64,000 nucleotides of DNA, taken from assembly GCF_014874065.1 (NCBI RefSeq), contig NZ_JADBEE010000002.1, forward strand, positions 558,001-622,000, given 5' to 3'. The position numbers were made by a program, and so were the translations under genes. The notes beneath the pieces were generated by a model. The model was not told where the DNA came from, ran no database searches, and was given only the letters and a program-made list of their open reading frames with translations. Source of the stretch: Nesterenkonia halotolerans (GTDB lineage: Bacteria; Actinomycetota; Actinomycetes; Actinomycetales; Micrococcaceae). Below, one piece after another: positions 15,329 through 24,473 of this stretch (positions are counted from its first letter, which is position 1; the number at the start of each line of letters is the position of its first letter).

Positions 15329-17059
15329 TCAGAGCCAAGATTCGATCCAGATGCGCATTCGCCACTGCTCGTAGGGGATCATCTCACCCGTCCAGAGCGG
15401 CAGAAAGAACACGGAGGCCGCCACGCACAGCAGCACGAAGCACAGCAGGATCACCGTGTTGCGCTGCCGGGCTGCCACGATCACCCCGGTGCCACGCCGG
15501 GAGCCGTCGGCACGCTGCGCCCCCGTGCCGATGCGCAGCACCAGGGCCGCCACAGCCGTGATCGCCAGGATCAGGAAGGGGTGATAGCTGATCGTGTAGA
15601 AGAAGAACATCGTGCGGTCCGGGAACAGCAGCCACACCAGGAATCCCGCCACGAACCCGGAGAGAATCGCACCGTAGCGCCAGTCCCGCCGGCCCAGCCA
15701 CAGGGCCAGCACGATCACCACGGCGATCAGCCCGGCCCACCAGATCAGCGGGTTGGCAAGGTCCAGCACGGCTGAGGAGCACGCAGACGCGTGGCAGGTC
15801 TCTCCGGTCTGCGCATAGACCTCGCCTTCCGCGATCCCGTCGTAGTGCATCGATACCGGACGGCCCATGAACGGCCAGGTCCAGGGCGATGAGGCGTACT
15901 CGTGCCCATTGCTGAGGCCCTGATGAAAGTCGGTGGCCGAGACGTGGTAATTCCACAGCGAGCGGATCGGTCCGGGGACCAACCCGGCGAGCCCTTCGGC
16001 GGGGTGGCTCAGGTGCCACATCCGCCCCCAGCCCTCCCGCGAGAACAGCCAGCCCGACCAGCTGGCCAGATAGACGGCGGCCGCCACCGGCAGCACGGTG
16101 AGAACCGCCGGGACCGCATCACGAAGCAGCCCCACCCGGAACCACCGGTCGACGCCCGCGGCACGCCGAGCCTGCAGGTCCCACAGGATCACCATGACGC
16201 CGAAGACCGCGAAGAACGCCAGTGCGGAGAGCTTCACTGCGACGGCGGCGCCGAGCAGCACGGCCGCGAGCAGCCGCCACGGGCGCAGCGCCAACCGTGG
16301 CCCTGGGCCGCTGGGCGCCACCGCCCACTCGGCCAGCCGCCGTCGTCCGCTGTATCTATCAGCCACCAGGGCGCCGAAGGCGGCCAGCACGAAGAACATC
16401 ATGAAGATGTCCAGCAGCGCGACCCGGCTCATCACCAGGTGATGACCCTCGATGGCCGTCAGCATCCCGGCGAAGGCGCCCAGGAACACCGAGCGGAACA
16501 TCCGCTGCGCGATCACCGCGATCAGCAGCACCGCCAGCGTGCCTGCCACGGCCGCAGAGATCCGCCAGCCGAAGGCGGAGTCGTATCCGAAGACTCGCAG
16601 CCCGAGCGCGATCAGCCACTTGCCCAGCGGCGGGTGCACCACGTAGGCGGCCTCATCGGAGGGTTGGGCGTTCCCGCTGAGCCACGCCTCATCGGCGTCT
16701 TCGGCCCATTCCAGCTCGTAGCCCGCGGTCAGCAGCGCGAACGCATCCTTGGCGTAATAGGTCTCATCGAACATCAGCAGGTGCGGGGTGGCGAGATCGC
16801 GCAGCCGCAGGATGCCGGCGAAGACGGCGACCAGCGCCGGGAGGATCCAACCCCAGATCCCGGGGCGGTAGGGTTCGGCGCCCAGCCGGCGCTGCATCCG
16901 GCTCAGCGCGGACGCCCCCGCGTCTGTCGTGCCGGAGGTGCGCCTGCCCAGTCCAGATCTGCCCAGCCCAGATCTGCCCAGTCCAGACCCGCCTGCGCCG
17001 GGCTCGGCGGTCTCACCGGCGGGGGCCGGGATGCGGCGGGCAGGCTCGGCGGAGGTCAC
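15329..17059 (-). CDS. pmt: Dolichyl/polyprenyl-phosphate-mannose protein mannosyltransferase (PMT family)
   Basis: A 576-residue polytopic membrane enzyme that moves mannose from polyprenyl-phosphate-mannose to Ser/Thr of exported proteins. About eleven membrane helices follow a 65-residue cytoplasmic tail. The first external loop has the catalytic acidic motif FDETYYAKDA, followed by HPPLGKWLIALG and WRISAAVAGTLAVL. Conserved MSRVALLDIFMMFFVLAAF and the late FYTISYHPFLILAITAVAAL are also present. The GTG at 17059 is chosen because TAGCAT lies seven bases upstream (leaderless) and because it is divergent from rsmI, as is usual in actinobacteria. The tail contains three SGLGR repeats encoded by a 15-bp tandem repeat. 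The gene is followed on the same strand by the degenerate phosphotransferase-fold gene, with 91 bases between. Confidence 0.92.
   Translation of the reverse strand: MTSAEPARRIPAPAGETAEPGAGGSGLGRSGLGRSGLGRRTSGTTDAGASALSRMQRRLGAEPYRPGIWGWILPALVAVFAGILRLRDLATPHLLMFDETYYAKDAFALLTAGYELEWAEDADEAWLSGNAQPSDEAAYVVHPPLGKWLIALGLRVFGYDSAFGWRISAAVAGTLAVLLIAVIAQRMFRSVFLGAFAGMLTAIEGHHLVMSRVALLDIFMMFFVLAAFGALVADRYSGRRRLAEWAVAPSGPGPRLALRPWRLLAAVLLGAAVAVKLSALAFFAVFGVMVILWDLQARRAAGVDRWFRVGLLRDAVPAVLTVLPVAAAVYLASWSGWLFSREGWGRMWHLSHPAEGLAGLVPGPIRSLWNYHVSATDFHQGLSNGHEYASSPWTWPFMGRPVSMHYDGIAEGEVYAQTGETCHASACSSAVLDLANPLIWWAGLIAVVIVLALWLGRRDWRYGAILSGFVAGFLVWLLFPDRTMFFFYTISYHPFLILAITAVAALVLRIGTGAQRADGSRRGTGVIVAARQRNTVILLCFVLLCVAASVFFLPLWTGEMIPYEQWRMRIWIESWL
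16951..16995. repeat. Three tandem 15-bp repeats in the mannosyltransferase tail
   Basis: Units at 16951-16965, 16966-16980 and 16981-16995 differ by one to four bases. They keep frame and encode SGLGR-type pentapeptides in the N-terminal cytoplasmic tail. Confidence 0.8.
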
Positions 17060-17066
17060 TATGGGT

Positions 17067-17072
17067 ATGCTA
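17067..17072 (-). promoter_or_regulatory. Leaderless -10 box (TAGCAT) of the mannosyltransferase gene
   Basis: TAGCAT on the minus strand, seven bases before GTG 17059. No Shine-Dalgarno is present. Confidence 0.5.
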
Positions 17073-17111
17073 CTTGGCGCAAGCCGATCACCAATCAGAG
17101 GCAGGCGTGTC

Positions 17112-18038
17112 ATGGACTCAGACGCAGCAGATGGATCCGATGACAGTCTCGAGGCAACAGCCGCCTCCACCCTGTGGGACACCCCGATCGTGCTGGCGGC
17201 GACGCCTATCGGCAACCTCGGAGACGCCACCGACCGGCTCAAGCGCCTGCTGGCCAGCGCGGAGATCATCGCCGCAGAGGACACCCGGACGGCCCGCCAT
17301 CTGGCGCGCGCGCTGCAGGTGAGCACCCACGCCCGGCTCGTCAGCCTGCATGAACATAATGAAGCCTCGCGAGCCGAAGAGCTCGTGGCGCAGGCCGCGG
17401 AGGGCGCGCGGATCCTCGTGGTCTCCGATGCCGGCATGCCCTCGGTCTCCGACCCCGGGTTCCGTCTCGTGGAGACCGCCATCGCCGCAGGCGTGGGAGT
17501 CACGGTCGCTCCGGGCGCCTCCGCGGTGACCACAGCCCTGGCCCTGTCCGGGCTGCCCACCGACCGCTTCACCTTCGCCGGGTTCGTGCCGCGCAAGGCG
17601 GGGGAGCGCAAGAAGCTGCTCGCCCGTCTGATCGGTGAGGAATGGACCACGGTGCTCTTCGAGTCCCCACATCGGGTCGCGGCGACGCTCACCGAGTTCG
17701 CCGCCGCTCTGGGTGAGGACCGGCCGGCGGCGCTGGCTCGGGAGCTCACCAAACGCTACGAAGAGGTGCTGCGCGGCGGCCTCGGCGAACTCGCCGCGGC
17801 GGCCTCCGAACGCCACCTGCGCGGTGAGATGGTCCTGGTCATCGCCGGCGCTGCCGCCGGTGGGGCGGGGTCTGAAACGCCGAGCCTTCCGGAACTGGCC
17901 GACGTCGTTCTGCAGAAGGTGGACGAGGGCACCAAGCTCAAGACCGCGGCCAAGGAAGTCGGTGCCGCGCATTCAGTTCCGGCCAGCGATATCTATGACG
18001 CCGCCCTGGCCCGGAGGCGCGCGGAAAAGCCCCGTTGA
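17112..18038 (+). CDS. rsmI: 16S rRNA 2'-O-ribose C1402 methyltransferase
   Basis: A 308-residue SAM-dependent enzyme of the tetrapyrrole-methylase fold. It methylates the ribose of C1402 in 16S rRNA, next to the P-site. Family motifs appear in order: LAATPIGNLGDATDRL, AEDTRTARHLARAL, SLHEHNE, VVSDAGMPSVSDPG, PGASAVTTALALSGLPTDRF, FAGFVPRKAGERKKLL, and the C-terminal RELTKRYEEVLRGGL. The first 30 residues are acidic and variable. ATG 17112 is chosen with GAGGCAGG before it; an in-frame ATG at 17061 would add 17 residues. The divergent mannosyltransferase gene starts 52 bases away, a pairing widespread in actinobacteria. Confidence 0.95.
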   Translation: MDSDAADGSDDSLEATAASTLWDTPIVLAATPIGNLGDATDRLKRLLASAEIIAAEDTRTARHLARALQVSTHARLVSLHEHNEASRAEELVAQAAEGARILVVSDAGMPSVSDPGFRLVETAIAAGVGVTVAPGASAVTTALALSGLPTDRFTFAGFVPRKAGERKKLLARLIGEEWTTVLFESPHRVAATLTEFAAALGEDRPAALARELTKRYEEVLRGGLGELAAAASERHLRGEMVLVIAGAAAGGAGSETPSLPELADVVLQKVDEGTKLKTAAKEVGAAHSVPASDIYDAALARRRAEKPR

Positions 18039-18042
18039 ACAG

Positions 18043-18048
18043 TAGAAT
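18043..18048 (+). promoter_or_regulatory. Possible -10 box (TAGAAT) of the acyl-CoA ligase gene
   Basis: TAGAAT lies 57 bases before ATG 18106 in a gap between rsmI and the ligase gene. No good -35 is visible. Confidence 0.35.
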
Positions 18049-18105
18049 GATCGACACAGCGGATGAGGGACTCCACCGCAGGGGAATCGATGAGCAGGCG
18101 GGGCC

Positions 18106-19983
18106 ATGAGCGAGGACAGCACGGGCGGCGAACAGCCGGCCCGAACCAGCACCACCAATCAGATTCGCGAGGCCGCGACCCAGCAGGTGGCGCAGCTGGA
18201 TCCGCACTCGAACTCGACTGATGGGGTGCTTGAACTCCTGGCCGTGCGCCCCCAGCAGCCCGTCTACGCTGTGCCCAACGGCACCGGTGGCTGGGTGGAC
18301 GTCTCGCTCACCAGCTTCGTGGACCAGGTCCGCGGCGTCGCCAAGGGCCTGATCGCACTCGGGATCGAACCTGGGGACCGCGTGGCCGTGATGGCCCCGA
18401 CCAGCTACAGCTGGGCCGTGGCGGATCAGGCCATCTGGTTCGCCGGCGCGATCTCCGTGCCGATCTACGAGACCAGCTCTCCGCACCAGGTCGGTGCCCT
18501 TCTCAAGGACGCCGAGACGAAGCTGGCGCTCGCGGGAAGTGCTGAGCTGCACGATCGCCTGCGCGCCGCCGGTGCCAAGCTCAACGGAGCCCGACCCTCG
18601 GTGCTGCCCATCGGAGAGCTGCGCCAGCTCGATGACCTCGCCGCCGCAGGGGAACACATCAGCGATGAGCAGCTCGAGGCCGCGCGCTCACACGCAACCC
18701 TCGACGACGTCGCCACCCTGGTCTACACCTCCGGCACCACCGGGCAGCCCAAGGGCGCTCAGATCACCCACCGCAACCTCGCCGAGGGTGCGGCCAACAT
18801 CCTGCCCTTCGCCGAGCAGATCCTGGGCGAGAACGAATCTCGCACCCTGCTGTTCCTGCCGCTGGCTCACGTCCTGGCCCGCGCGGTGCAGCTGATTTGC
18901 CTGCACCGCGGAGTGCAGGTCGCGCACTCCGCCGATACCACCACGCTGCTCGATGATCTCGCCAGCTTCCGGCCCACCTGGCTGCTGGCAGTGCCCCGCG
19001 TGTTCGAGAAGGTCTACGCCGGGGCTGCTGCCAAGGCGCGCGCCGAGGGCAAGAGCAAGATCTTCGAGACCGCCCGGGTCACGGCCATCGCCTATTCGCA
19101 GGCCCTGCAGGACGCGGAAGCCGGCATCGGTCCGGGCCCCTCCATGCGGCTGCGCGCGCGGCGGGCGATGTTCGCCAAGCTGGTCTACTCCAAGCTGCAT
19201 GCCCGGCTGGGCGGCAGCGTGCGCTACATGATCTCCGGGGCCTCCACGCTGAACCCCGAGATCGCCCACTTCTTCACCGGCATAGGCGTGCCGGTCCAGG
19301 AGGGGTATGGGCTCACCGAGTCCACCGCCCCGATCACGCTGAACATTCCGGGTGCAACCCGGATCGGCACGGTCGGCATCCCGGTGCCGGGCAGCACCGT
19401 GCGCATCGCCGAGGACGGGGAGGTGCTGCTGAAGGGCCCGGTGATCTTTGCCGGCTATCACGGCAACCCCGACGCCACCGCGGAGGCCTTCGACGCGGAG
19501 GGCTTCTTCCGCACGGGCGATCTCGGTGCATTGGACGACGACGGCTTCCTCACGCTCACCGGTCGGAAGAAGGACCTGATCGTGACCGCCGGGGGCAAGA
19601 ACGTCTACCCCATGCCGATGGAAGAGGTCATCCGCGCCCATCCGCTGGTGGCCCAGGTCATCGTGGTCGGGGACAACCGGCCCTATGTGGCGGCGCTGAT
19701 CACCCTCGACGCCGATGCCGTCTCCGACTGGTGCCGGACCAACGGGTTCCGCCAGCTCTCGCTGATCGACGCCGCGAAGCATCCCAAGGTCCGCCAGGAG
19801 ATCGGGCTCTCCGTGGAGGCAGCCAACCGCCGGGTCTCCCGCGCCGAATCGATCCGGAAGTTCGAGCTGCTCGACGTCGAACTCTCCGAGCACTCGGGAC
19901 ACATGACCGCCTCGATGAAGCTGCAGCGGCACCGGGTGCTCGCCGACTTCGAAGGCGTGATCAACTCGGTCTACTCGACCTGA
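18106..19983 (+). CDS. Long-chain fatty acid-CoA ligase (AMP-forming, FadD15-like)
   Basis: A 625-residue adenylate-forming enzyme that activates fatty acids to acyl-CoA with ATP. The AMP-binding signature LVYTSGTTGQPKGAQITHRNL is at about residues 205-225. GYGLTESTAPITLN, the hinge-proximal FFRTGDLGALDDDGFLTLTGRKKDLIVTAGGKNVYPMPME, and the C-terminal LSEHSGHMTASMKLQRHRVLADF are intact. The length and the N-terminal VPNGTGGWVDVSLTSFVDQVRGVAKGLIALG fit the long-chain (FadD15/FAA1-like) group rather than acetyl-CoA synthetases. It stands alone between rsmI and the DUF559 gene. The exact substrate cannot be read from the sequence. Confidence 0.9.
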   Translation: MSEDSTGGEQPARTSTTNQIREAATQQVAQLDPHSNSTDGVLELLAVRPQQPVYAVPNGTGGWVDVSLTSFVDQVRGVAKGLIALGIEPGDRVAVMAPTSYSWAVADQAIWFAGAISVPIYETSSPHQVGALLKDAETKLALAGSAELHDRLRAAGAKLNGARPSVLPIGELRQLDDLAAAGEHISDEQLEAARSHATLDDVATLVYTSGTTGQPKGAQITHRNLAEGAANILPFAEQILGENESRTLLFLPLAHVLARAVQLICLHRGVQVAHSADTTTLLDDLASFRPTWLLAVPRVFEKVYAGAAAKARAEGKSKIFETARVTAIAYSQALQDAEAGIGPGPSMRLRARRAMFAKLVYSKLHARLGGSVRYMISGASTLNPEIAHFFTGIGVPVQEGYGLTESTAPITLNIPGATRIGTVGIPVPGSTVRIAEDGEVLLKGPVIFAGYHGNPDATAEAFDAEGFFRTGDLGALDDDGFLTLTGRKKDLIVTAGGKNVYPMPMEEVIRAHPLVAQVIVVGDNRPYVAALITLDADAVSDWCRTNGFRQLSLIDAAKHPKVRQEIGLSVEAANRRVSRAESIRKFELLDVELSEHSGHMTASMKLQRHRVLADFEGVINSVYST

Positions 19984-20062
19984 CCGGGCCCGGAAGGGGC
20001 GGCTGAGCTCAGTCCCGCGGGCCCGGGGCACCCGCGCGCCTCCTGGGGGGCCTCCGCGCCTA

Positions 20063-20123
20063 TTGGGCAGAAATCGTCGGTATCCGTCGCTCCGCCGCCT
20101 TCATTCCGACGATTTCTGCCCAA
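20063..20123. repeat. Inverted repeat family A, copy 1 (3' side of DUF559 gene)
   Basis: A perfect 18-bp inverted repeat: TTGGGCAGAAATCGTCGG (20063-20080) and its complement (20106-20123), with a 25-base loop. It is followed by CGGATGAGCG. A related copy with near-identical arms lies at 21194-21255 on the other side of the DUF559 gene. There is no T-run. Confidence 0.85.
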
Positions 20124-20142
20124 CGGATGAGCGCGGGTCCCT

Positions 20143-21087
20143 TCACAGGCGCTTGAGCCGAGAGATAGCCTCCTCCACCTGCTTGACTGCCGACGTGAAG
20201 CCTTCGGCGTTGTCGTCTGCGTTGAAGTGAAGCACCGTCCACCCGGCACTGACGAACGTGTTGTTGCGCCTCTGGTCGAACCGGGCCTGTTGGGCCGTGA
20301 AATGAGTGCCGCCGTCGTACTCCATGGCGAGCTTCAGCTCCGGATAGCCCATATCGGCACAAGGCGAGTTCCGCGAGTCAGGTCGGGCGGGAACCTGCAG
20401 CGACGGCTCGGGCAGACCGGCGCGGAGGAGCGCGAGTCTCAACTTCGTCTCCCTCGCTGAGTCCGCGCCCACCCGCACCAGCGACGCTGCGGCCAGGGCC
20501 TGCTTTCTTCCGGGGGACCCGGACATGGATTCCACGACCTCGTTGAGCTGATCCCGGGTGGCGTAAGGCTCACGCCTGCCGTCGTAGAAGGGATAGGGCC
20601 GTCGCACCAAGTGGTCGCCGATGATCACCAGCTCGTCGAGACTGAGCAGCCCGGCCATGTCGAACCAGGTCCGCACCGGTGTTGTGATGGTGGCGCCGTT
20701 CCAGTCGGTGAGGTCGCCCGTGCGGATGCGGACCCGATGATGAGTGACCGCCGGTCGCCTGATGCGGCGGGTCGTACCTGCGGGTTGCGACAGGTGAACC
20801 ACTCCTCCCTGCTTGAGCTCCGGGGGAAGGGGCCAGCCATAAAGCTGAGCTGCCGTCGTGTGCGACAGCCAGCACTCGGGCAGGGCGCGAGCGAGGATCA
20901 ACGCGCGCTGAAGGATCTGTGTCTCGGGCGTGTCCGGCACTGCACGTTGGTGAACGTGAATGCCCCATGACAACTGGCTGATGTCCCTCCGCCGAACCCG
21001 TTCCTGGGAGAACCCCACGCCGAGCAGATCGCCATAGAGAAAGGGTCCTCTGGCGAGACCCGTGGGAAGCTCGCGTGGGCGTCGCAT
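20143..21087 (-). CDS. DUF559 (Vsr-like endonuclease fold) protein with N-terminal AbiEi-like region
   Basis: A 314-residue protein. The C-terminal part (~225-310) has the DUF559/Vsr-like PD-(D/E)xK pattern: MGYPELKLAMEYDGGTHF, then RFDQRRNNTFVSAGWTVLHF. Its acidic residues (Glu in PELK and AMEYDG) fit metal-dependent nuclease ligands. The N-terminal ~200 residues include SHTTAAQLYGWPLP, THHRVRIRTGDL and ITTPVRTWFDMAG, the arrangement common to the many actinobacterial DUF559 proteins that resemble type IV antitoxin AbiEi-like proteins. Function is unknown; a nuclease or defence-related role is only inferred. The gene stands alone and is bracketed by two copies of one inverted repeat (20063-20123 and 21194-21255), which hints that it moved as a unit. 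Confidence 0.8.
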   Translation of the reverse strand: MRRPRELPTGLARGPFLYGDLLGVGFSQERVRRRDISQLSWGIHVHQRAVPDTPETQILQRALILARALPECWLSHTTAAQLYGWPLPPELKQGGVVHLSQPAGTTRRIRRPAVTHHRVRIRTGDLTDWNGATITTPVRTWFDMAGLLSLDELVIIGDHLVRRPYPFYDGRREPYATRDQLNEVVESMSGSPGRKQALAAASLVRVGADSARETKLRLALLRAGLPEPSLQVPARPDSRNSPCADMGYPELKLAMEYDGGTHFTAQQARFDQRRNNTFVSAGWTVLHFNADDNAEGFTSAVKQVEEAISRLKRL

Positions 21088-21193
21088 GCGCCAATTCTCG
21101 AGGAAGAAACCCGGGTTCCTCGGTTATCCACAGGCCTAAGTATGGCCCTGGGGGTGGGTCTGTCGGCGCCCCGGCAGCGCGGTACTCGATCTG

Positions 21194-21255
21194 TTGGGCG
21201 CAAATCGTCGTTATGAGGTACTCAGCACGCACTCATCCCGACGATTTCTGCCCAA
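21194..21255. repeat. Inverted repeat family A, copy 2 (5' side of DUF559 gene)
   Basis: TTGGGCGCAAATCGTCG (21194-21210) pairs with CGACGATTTCTGCCCAA (21239-21255) with two mismatches and a 28-base loop. It is followed by AGGATGAG. The right arm is identical to that of copy 1 over 17 bases; loop sequences differ. Confidence 0.85.
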
Positions 21256-21334
21256 AGGATGAGGGGAGGGGCGTGAAGGGGGTGTGAAGGGGGCGTGAGT
21301 CGGGTGGGAGAGGGGTGCGGAGGGGGTGGGGCGA

Positions 21335-21340
21335 TACAGT
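21335..21340 (+). promoter_or_regulatory. Leaderless -10 box (TACAGT) of tatD
   Basis: TACAGT lies eight bases upstream of GTG 21349. No Shine-Dalgarno is present. Confidence 0.45.
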
Positions 21341-21348
21341 GGATCACC

Positions 21349-22401
21349 GTGAGTGAAGAGCAGCGAAACCGTGCAGGTGCCGAGACGAGCCCATCCGTGA
21401 CGGCGGGGGAGGTCCCGCGCGCCTACCGTCCCGCGCCCGCAAAGAACGACGACGCCGCCGGCTCTGCTCCCAGCGACGGCTCAACCCCCCGCGACGGCAC
21501 AGCTCCCAGCGACACGTCCGCCGGGCCCGCCCGGGAACAGGCGGAGGAGAAGTCGGGCAAGAAGCGGCGGCTGCAATACCCGCCCGCGCCGGAGCCGCTG
21601 CCCGTGCCGGTCATCGACAATCACGCACACCTCGACTTCCGTGACGGCGAGGTCAGCGTCACCGTGCGCGAGGCGCTCGACGCTGCCCAGGCCGTCGGCG
21701 TGGTGGGCGCGCTCTGCGTCGGCTACGACGTGGCCTCCTCTGAGTTCTCGGTGGACACCGCCAGCAAGGACCCGAGGTTGAAGGCCGCCGTCGCCCTGCA
21801 CCCCAATGACGCGCCCGAGCTCGCCGCCGAGGGCAGGTATGAGACTGCCTTCGCGCGGATCACCGAGCTGGCCCGGCATGATCAGGTGGTCGCCATCGGG
21901 GAGACCGGCCTGGACTTCTACCGCACCGGCCAGGACGGGATCGCCGCACAGAGGCGCAGCTTCGAGGATCACATCGCGCTCGCCGTGGAGACCGGGCTGG
22001 CGATGCAGATCCACGATCGTGAGGCCCACTCCGAGGTGGTCGAGGTGCTCCAGGACGCCCCCACGCTGCCCAGCTCCGTCGTCTTCCACTGCTTCTCCGG
22101 GGATGCTGAGCTGGCCCGGATCTGCAACGCGAACGGCTGGTACATGTCCTTCGCCGGCACCGTCACCTTCAAGAACGCCCGCGGCCTCCGCGAGGCGCTC
22201 GCGATCGCGGACCCGCAGCTGATCCTGGTCGAGACCGACACACCCTTCTTGACGCCACATCCTTACCGCGGGCAGCCCAATGCGCCCTATCTGATCCCGC
22301 AGACCATGCGGCTCATGGCCGAGGTGCGCGAGGCGAAGCTGGACTCGCTGTGCCAGCAGGTCATGTTCAACACCACCCAGGCCTATGGGAGCTGGACATG
22401 A
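21349..22401 (+). CDS. tatD: TatD-family metal-dependent deoxyribonuclease
   Basis: A 350-residue TatD-type TIM-barrel hydrolase. These are metal-dependent DNases/exonucleases in the cytosol. The metal ligands are visible: NHAHLD (HxH) near residue 90, GETGLDFYR (Glu), [10 protein letters not shown] (His), VFHCFSGD (His) and the late [14 protein letters not shown] (Asp). The first ~85 residues are an extra Ala/Pro/Asp-rich, disordered extension absent from most TatD proteins. GTG 21349 is chosen because of TACAGT upstream. The stop overlaps the rsmA start (ATGA), so tatD, rsmA and ispE form a coupled operon, the usual actinobacterial order. Confidence 0.93.
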   Translation: MSEEQRNRAGAETSPSVTAGEVPRAYRPAPAKNDDAAGSAPSDGSTPRDGTAPSDTSAGPAREQAEEKSGKKRRLQYPPAPEPLPVPVIDNHAHLDFRDGEVSVTVREALDAAQAVGVVGALCVGYDVASSEFSVDTASKDPRLKAAVALHPNDAPELAAEGRYETAFARITELARHDQVVAIGETGLDFYRTGQDGIAAQRRSFEDHIALAVETGLAMQIHDREAHSEVVEVLQDAPTLPSSVVFHCFSGDAELARICNANGWYMSFAGTVTFKNARGLREALAIADPQLILVETDTPFLTPHPYRGQPNAPYLIPQTMRLMAEVREAKLDSLCQQVMFNTTQAYGSWT

Positions 22402-23429
22402 GCGATCACCCCGCCACCCAGCCGCTGCTCTCCGCGACCCACGTTCGCGCGCTCGCCGAGCAGCTCGGAGTGCGCCCCACCAAGCAGTGGGGGCAGAACT
22501 TCGTGATCGACCCCAACACGATCCGTCGCATCGTCAGCCTTGCGGACCTCGACGGCAGCGAACACGTGCTGGAGGTGGGCCCGGGGCTGGGCTCCCTCAC
22601 CTTGGGTCTGCTGGACGAGTCCGCCCTGGTGAGCGCGGTTGAGATCGACCCGAAGCTCGCCGGGCAGCTCCCCGAGACCGTGACACAGTTCCGCCCTGAC
22701 CTCGCCGCGAACCTGCACGTGATGCAGCAGGACGCGCTGAAGCTCACCCCGGAATCCTTCGCCGAGATCGGCACAGGTCAGGCCGAGGGTGCCGGACCTG
22801 AGGTGCTGGTCGCGAACCTGCCCTATAACGTCGCCGTCCCCGTGGTGCTGCACCTGCTGCAGATTCTGCCCTCCCTGCGCAAAGGCCTGGTCATGGTCCA
22901 GGACGAGGTCGCGGACCGCCTCGTGGCGGGGCCCGGCTCCAAGATCTACGGTGTTCCCAGTGTGAAGGCCGCCTGGGACACGCAGATGCGCAAGGCCGGA
23001 GTGGTCGGCAAGCGCGTGTTCTGGCCCGAGCCGCGGATCTCCTCCGGGCTGGTGCGCTTCGACCGTCGCGCGGTGGCTTCGGAGGAGATCACCCGCGAGG
23101 AGGTCTTCGCCGTCATCGACGCCGCCTTCGCTCAGCGACGCAAGACCCTCCGCGCCTGTCTCGCGGGGATCGCGGGCTCCGCGAGCCACGCCGAGACCGT
23201 GCTCCGCGCCGCCGGGGTGGATCCCTCGGCCCGCGGAGAGACCCTGGACATCCACGCCTACACGGCGATCGCCGCCGCCCTGCGGGACACCCCGGCCCCG
23301 GAAGCGAACCTCGCCCCTGGACAAGCCGCCACCCAGGGGGACACCTCCACCCAGGGACTAGCCGCCGACGACGGCGCGGCCAGCTCCAGCACAGCCGATG
23401 CAGACCCGCATGTCAGTGGCGAGCAGTAG
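22398..23429 (+). CDS. rsmA: 16S rRNA adenine(1518)-N6/adenine(1519)-N6 dimethyltransferase
   Basis: A 343-residue Rossmann-fold methyltransferase (KsgA) that dimethylates two adjacent adenines near the 3' end of 16S rRNA during small-subunit assembly. Visible motifs are [26 protein letters not shown] (SAM motif I), [14 protein letters not shown] and the catalytic [15 protein letters not shown] (motif IV). The C-terminal RNA-contact region is [14 protein letters not shown]. The last ~40 residues are an Ala/Thr/Asp-rich tail beyond the usual end. ATG 22398 overlaps the tatD stop, with GGGAG in front. An upstream in-frame start at 22350 is rejected because it lies well inside tatD. Confidence 0.96.
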   Translation: MSDHPATQPLLSATHVRALAEQLGVRPTKQWGQNFVIDPNTIRRIVSLADLDGSEHVLEVGPGLGSLTLGLLDESALVSAVEIDPKLAGQLPETVTQFRPDLAANLHVMQQDALKLTPESFAEIGTGQAEGAGPEVLVANLPYNVAVPVVLHLLQILPSLRKGLVMVQDEVADRLVAGPGSKIYGVPSVKAAWDTQMRKAGVVGKRVFWPEPRISSGLVRFDRRAVASEEITREEVFAVIDAAFAQRRKTLRACLAGIAGSASHAETVLRAAGVDPSARGETLDIHAYTAIAAALRDTPAPEANLAPGQAATQGDTSTQGLAADDGAASSSTADADPHVSGEQ

Positions 23430-23432
23430 GGT
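23427..23432 (+). promoter_or_regulatory. Leaderless -10 box (TAGGGT) of ispE
   Basis: TAGGGT includes the rsmA stop codon and ends six bases before ATG 23439. ispE may therefore have its own leaderless promoter inside the operon. Confidence 0.45.
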
Positions 23433-23438
23433 CGGTGT

Positions 23439-24452
23439 ATGCGGGAGAGTGAATTCTACGGACATGTGACGGCCGCGGCGCCAGGCAAGATCAACGTCAG
23501 CCTGCGCGTGGGCCCACTCCGTGAGGACGGCTATCACGAGGTCGCCACGCTGTACCTCGCCGTCTCGCTCTACGAAGAGGTCACGGCCGCTCCGCGCGAG
23601 GACAATGCCATCACAGTGAGCCTGTCTGAGCGCTCGGCCTTCACCGAGGTGCAGACCCAGGACCCGGAGACCGGTGAGATCGTGGCCGCCGCCATCCCGC
23701 TGGATGAGCGCAACCTCGTGCATCAGGCGGCCTCCAAGCTCCGTGACAGGCTGGGCATCACCAGCGGCGTGGATCTGACCATCACCAAGAACGTCCCCGT
23801 GGCAGGCGGCATGGGCGGAGGCTCCGCCGATGCCGCAGCTGCCCTGGTGGCCTGTTCCGCGCTATGGGAAGCAGGCCTCTCCAAGGAACAGCTGGCCGAG
23901 ATCGGGGCCGAGCTCGGCGCTGACGTCCCCTTCGCCATGCTCGGCGGGGCCGCCGTCGGTCAGGGTGTCGGAGACGAGCTGTCGCCGCTGCTCACTCGCG
24001 GCGAGCTGCACCTGGTCATCGTGCCGGCCAACACCGGACTCTCCACGCCGAGCATCTACGCCAAACTCGACGAGATGCGCGCCCAGGAGAGCATCACCGC
24101 CGATGAGCCGGATCTGGACCCGGACCTCGTGCGGGCGGTCTGCTCCGCCGACGCCGAGCTGGTCGCCTCGCTCATGGCCAACGACCTTCAGGCCCCGGCC
24201 GTGGCGCAGCTGCCCACGCTCGAGGACATGATGGACATCGGCATGATCGAAGGTGCCCTGCAGGGAATGGTCTCCGGCTCCGGGCCCACGGTGGTGTTCC
24301 TCGCCCGGGACGCGGAGTCCGCCCATCAGCTCGCCACCAGCCTCGAAGAGCGCACCGAGGTCTGGGCCATACCGGTCACCGGACCCGCCCACGGAGCACG
24401 ACTGGTCCACGGCCGAGACAATGGCCGGGAGAACGGCCGCGACCAGCACTGA
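23439..24452 (+). CDS. ispE: 4-(cytidine 5'-diphospho)-2-C-methyl-D-erythritol kinase
   Basis: A 337-residue GHMP kinase. It phosphorylates CDP-methylerythritol, the fourth step of the MEP route to isoprenoid precursors. The substrate motif GKINVSLRVGPLREDGYHEV and the ATP-binding glycine loop PVAGGMGGGSADAAAAL are intact, as is the C-terminal GMVSGSGPTVVFLARD. A ~15-residue insert (AFTEVQTQDPETGEIVAA) precedes the ATP loop. The rsmA-ispE order is standard in actinobacteria. It is convergent with the ABC-F gene, leaving 21 bases. Confidence 0.95.
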   Translation: MRESEFYGHVTAAAPGKINVSLRVGPLREDGYHEVATLYLAVSLYEEVTAAPREDNAITVSLSERSAFTEVQTQDPETGEIVAAAIPLDERNLVHQAASKLRDRLGITSGVDLTITKNVPVAGGMGGGSADAAAALVACSALWEAGLSKEQLAEIGAELGADVPFAMLGGAAVGQGVGDELSPLLTRGELHLVIVPANTGLSTPSIYAKLDEMRAQESITADEPDLDPDLVRAVCSADAELVASLMANDLQAPAVAQLPTLEDMMDIGMIEGALQGMVSGSGPTVVFLARDAESAHQLATSLEERTEVWAIPVTGPAHGARLVHGRDNGRENGRDQH

Positions 24453-24473
24453 GGTTCTGACGCCCCAGTAGCG

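Noticed and set aside
15902..17143. 413-codon plus-strand frame over the mannosyltransferase gene
   Set aside because: Gln/Arg/Gly/His-rich shadow with no start signals; the minus strand encodes a clear membrane enzyme.
17060..17752. Upstream extension of the mannosyltransferase frame across rsmI
   Set aside because: The extra 230 codons are antisense to conserved rsmI motifs, and a leaderless GTG start with a -10 box is available at 17059.
20063..21255. Family A inverted repeats as a CRISPR-like array or insertion-sequence ends
   Set aside because: Only two copies, about 1.1 kb apart, each a self-contained stem-loop; no spacers and no transposase gene between them.
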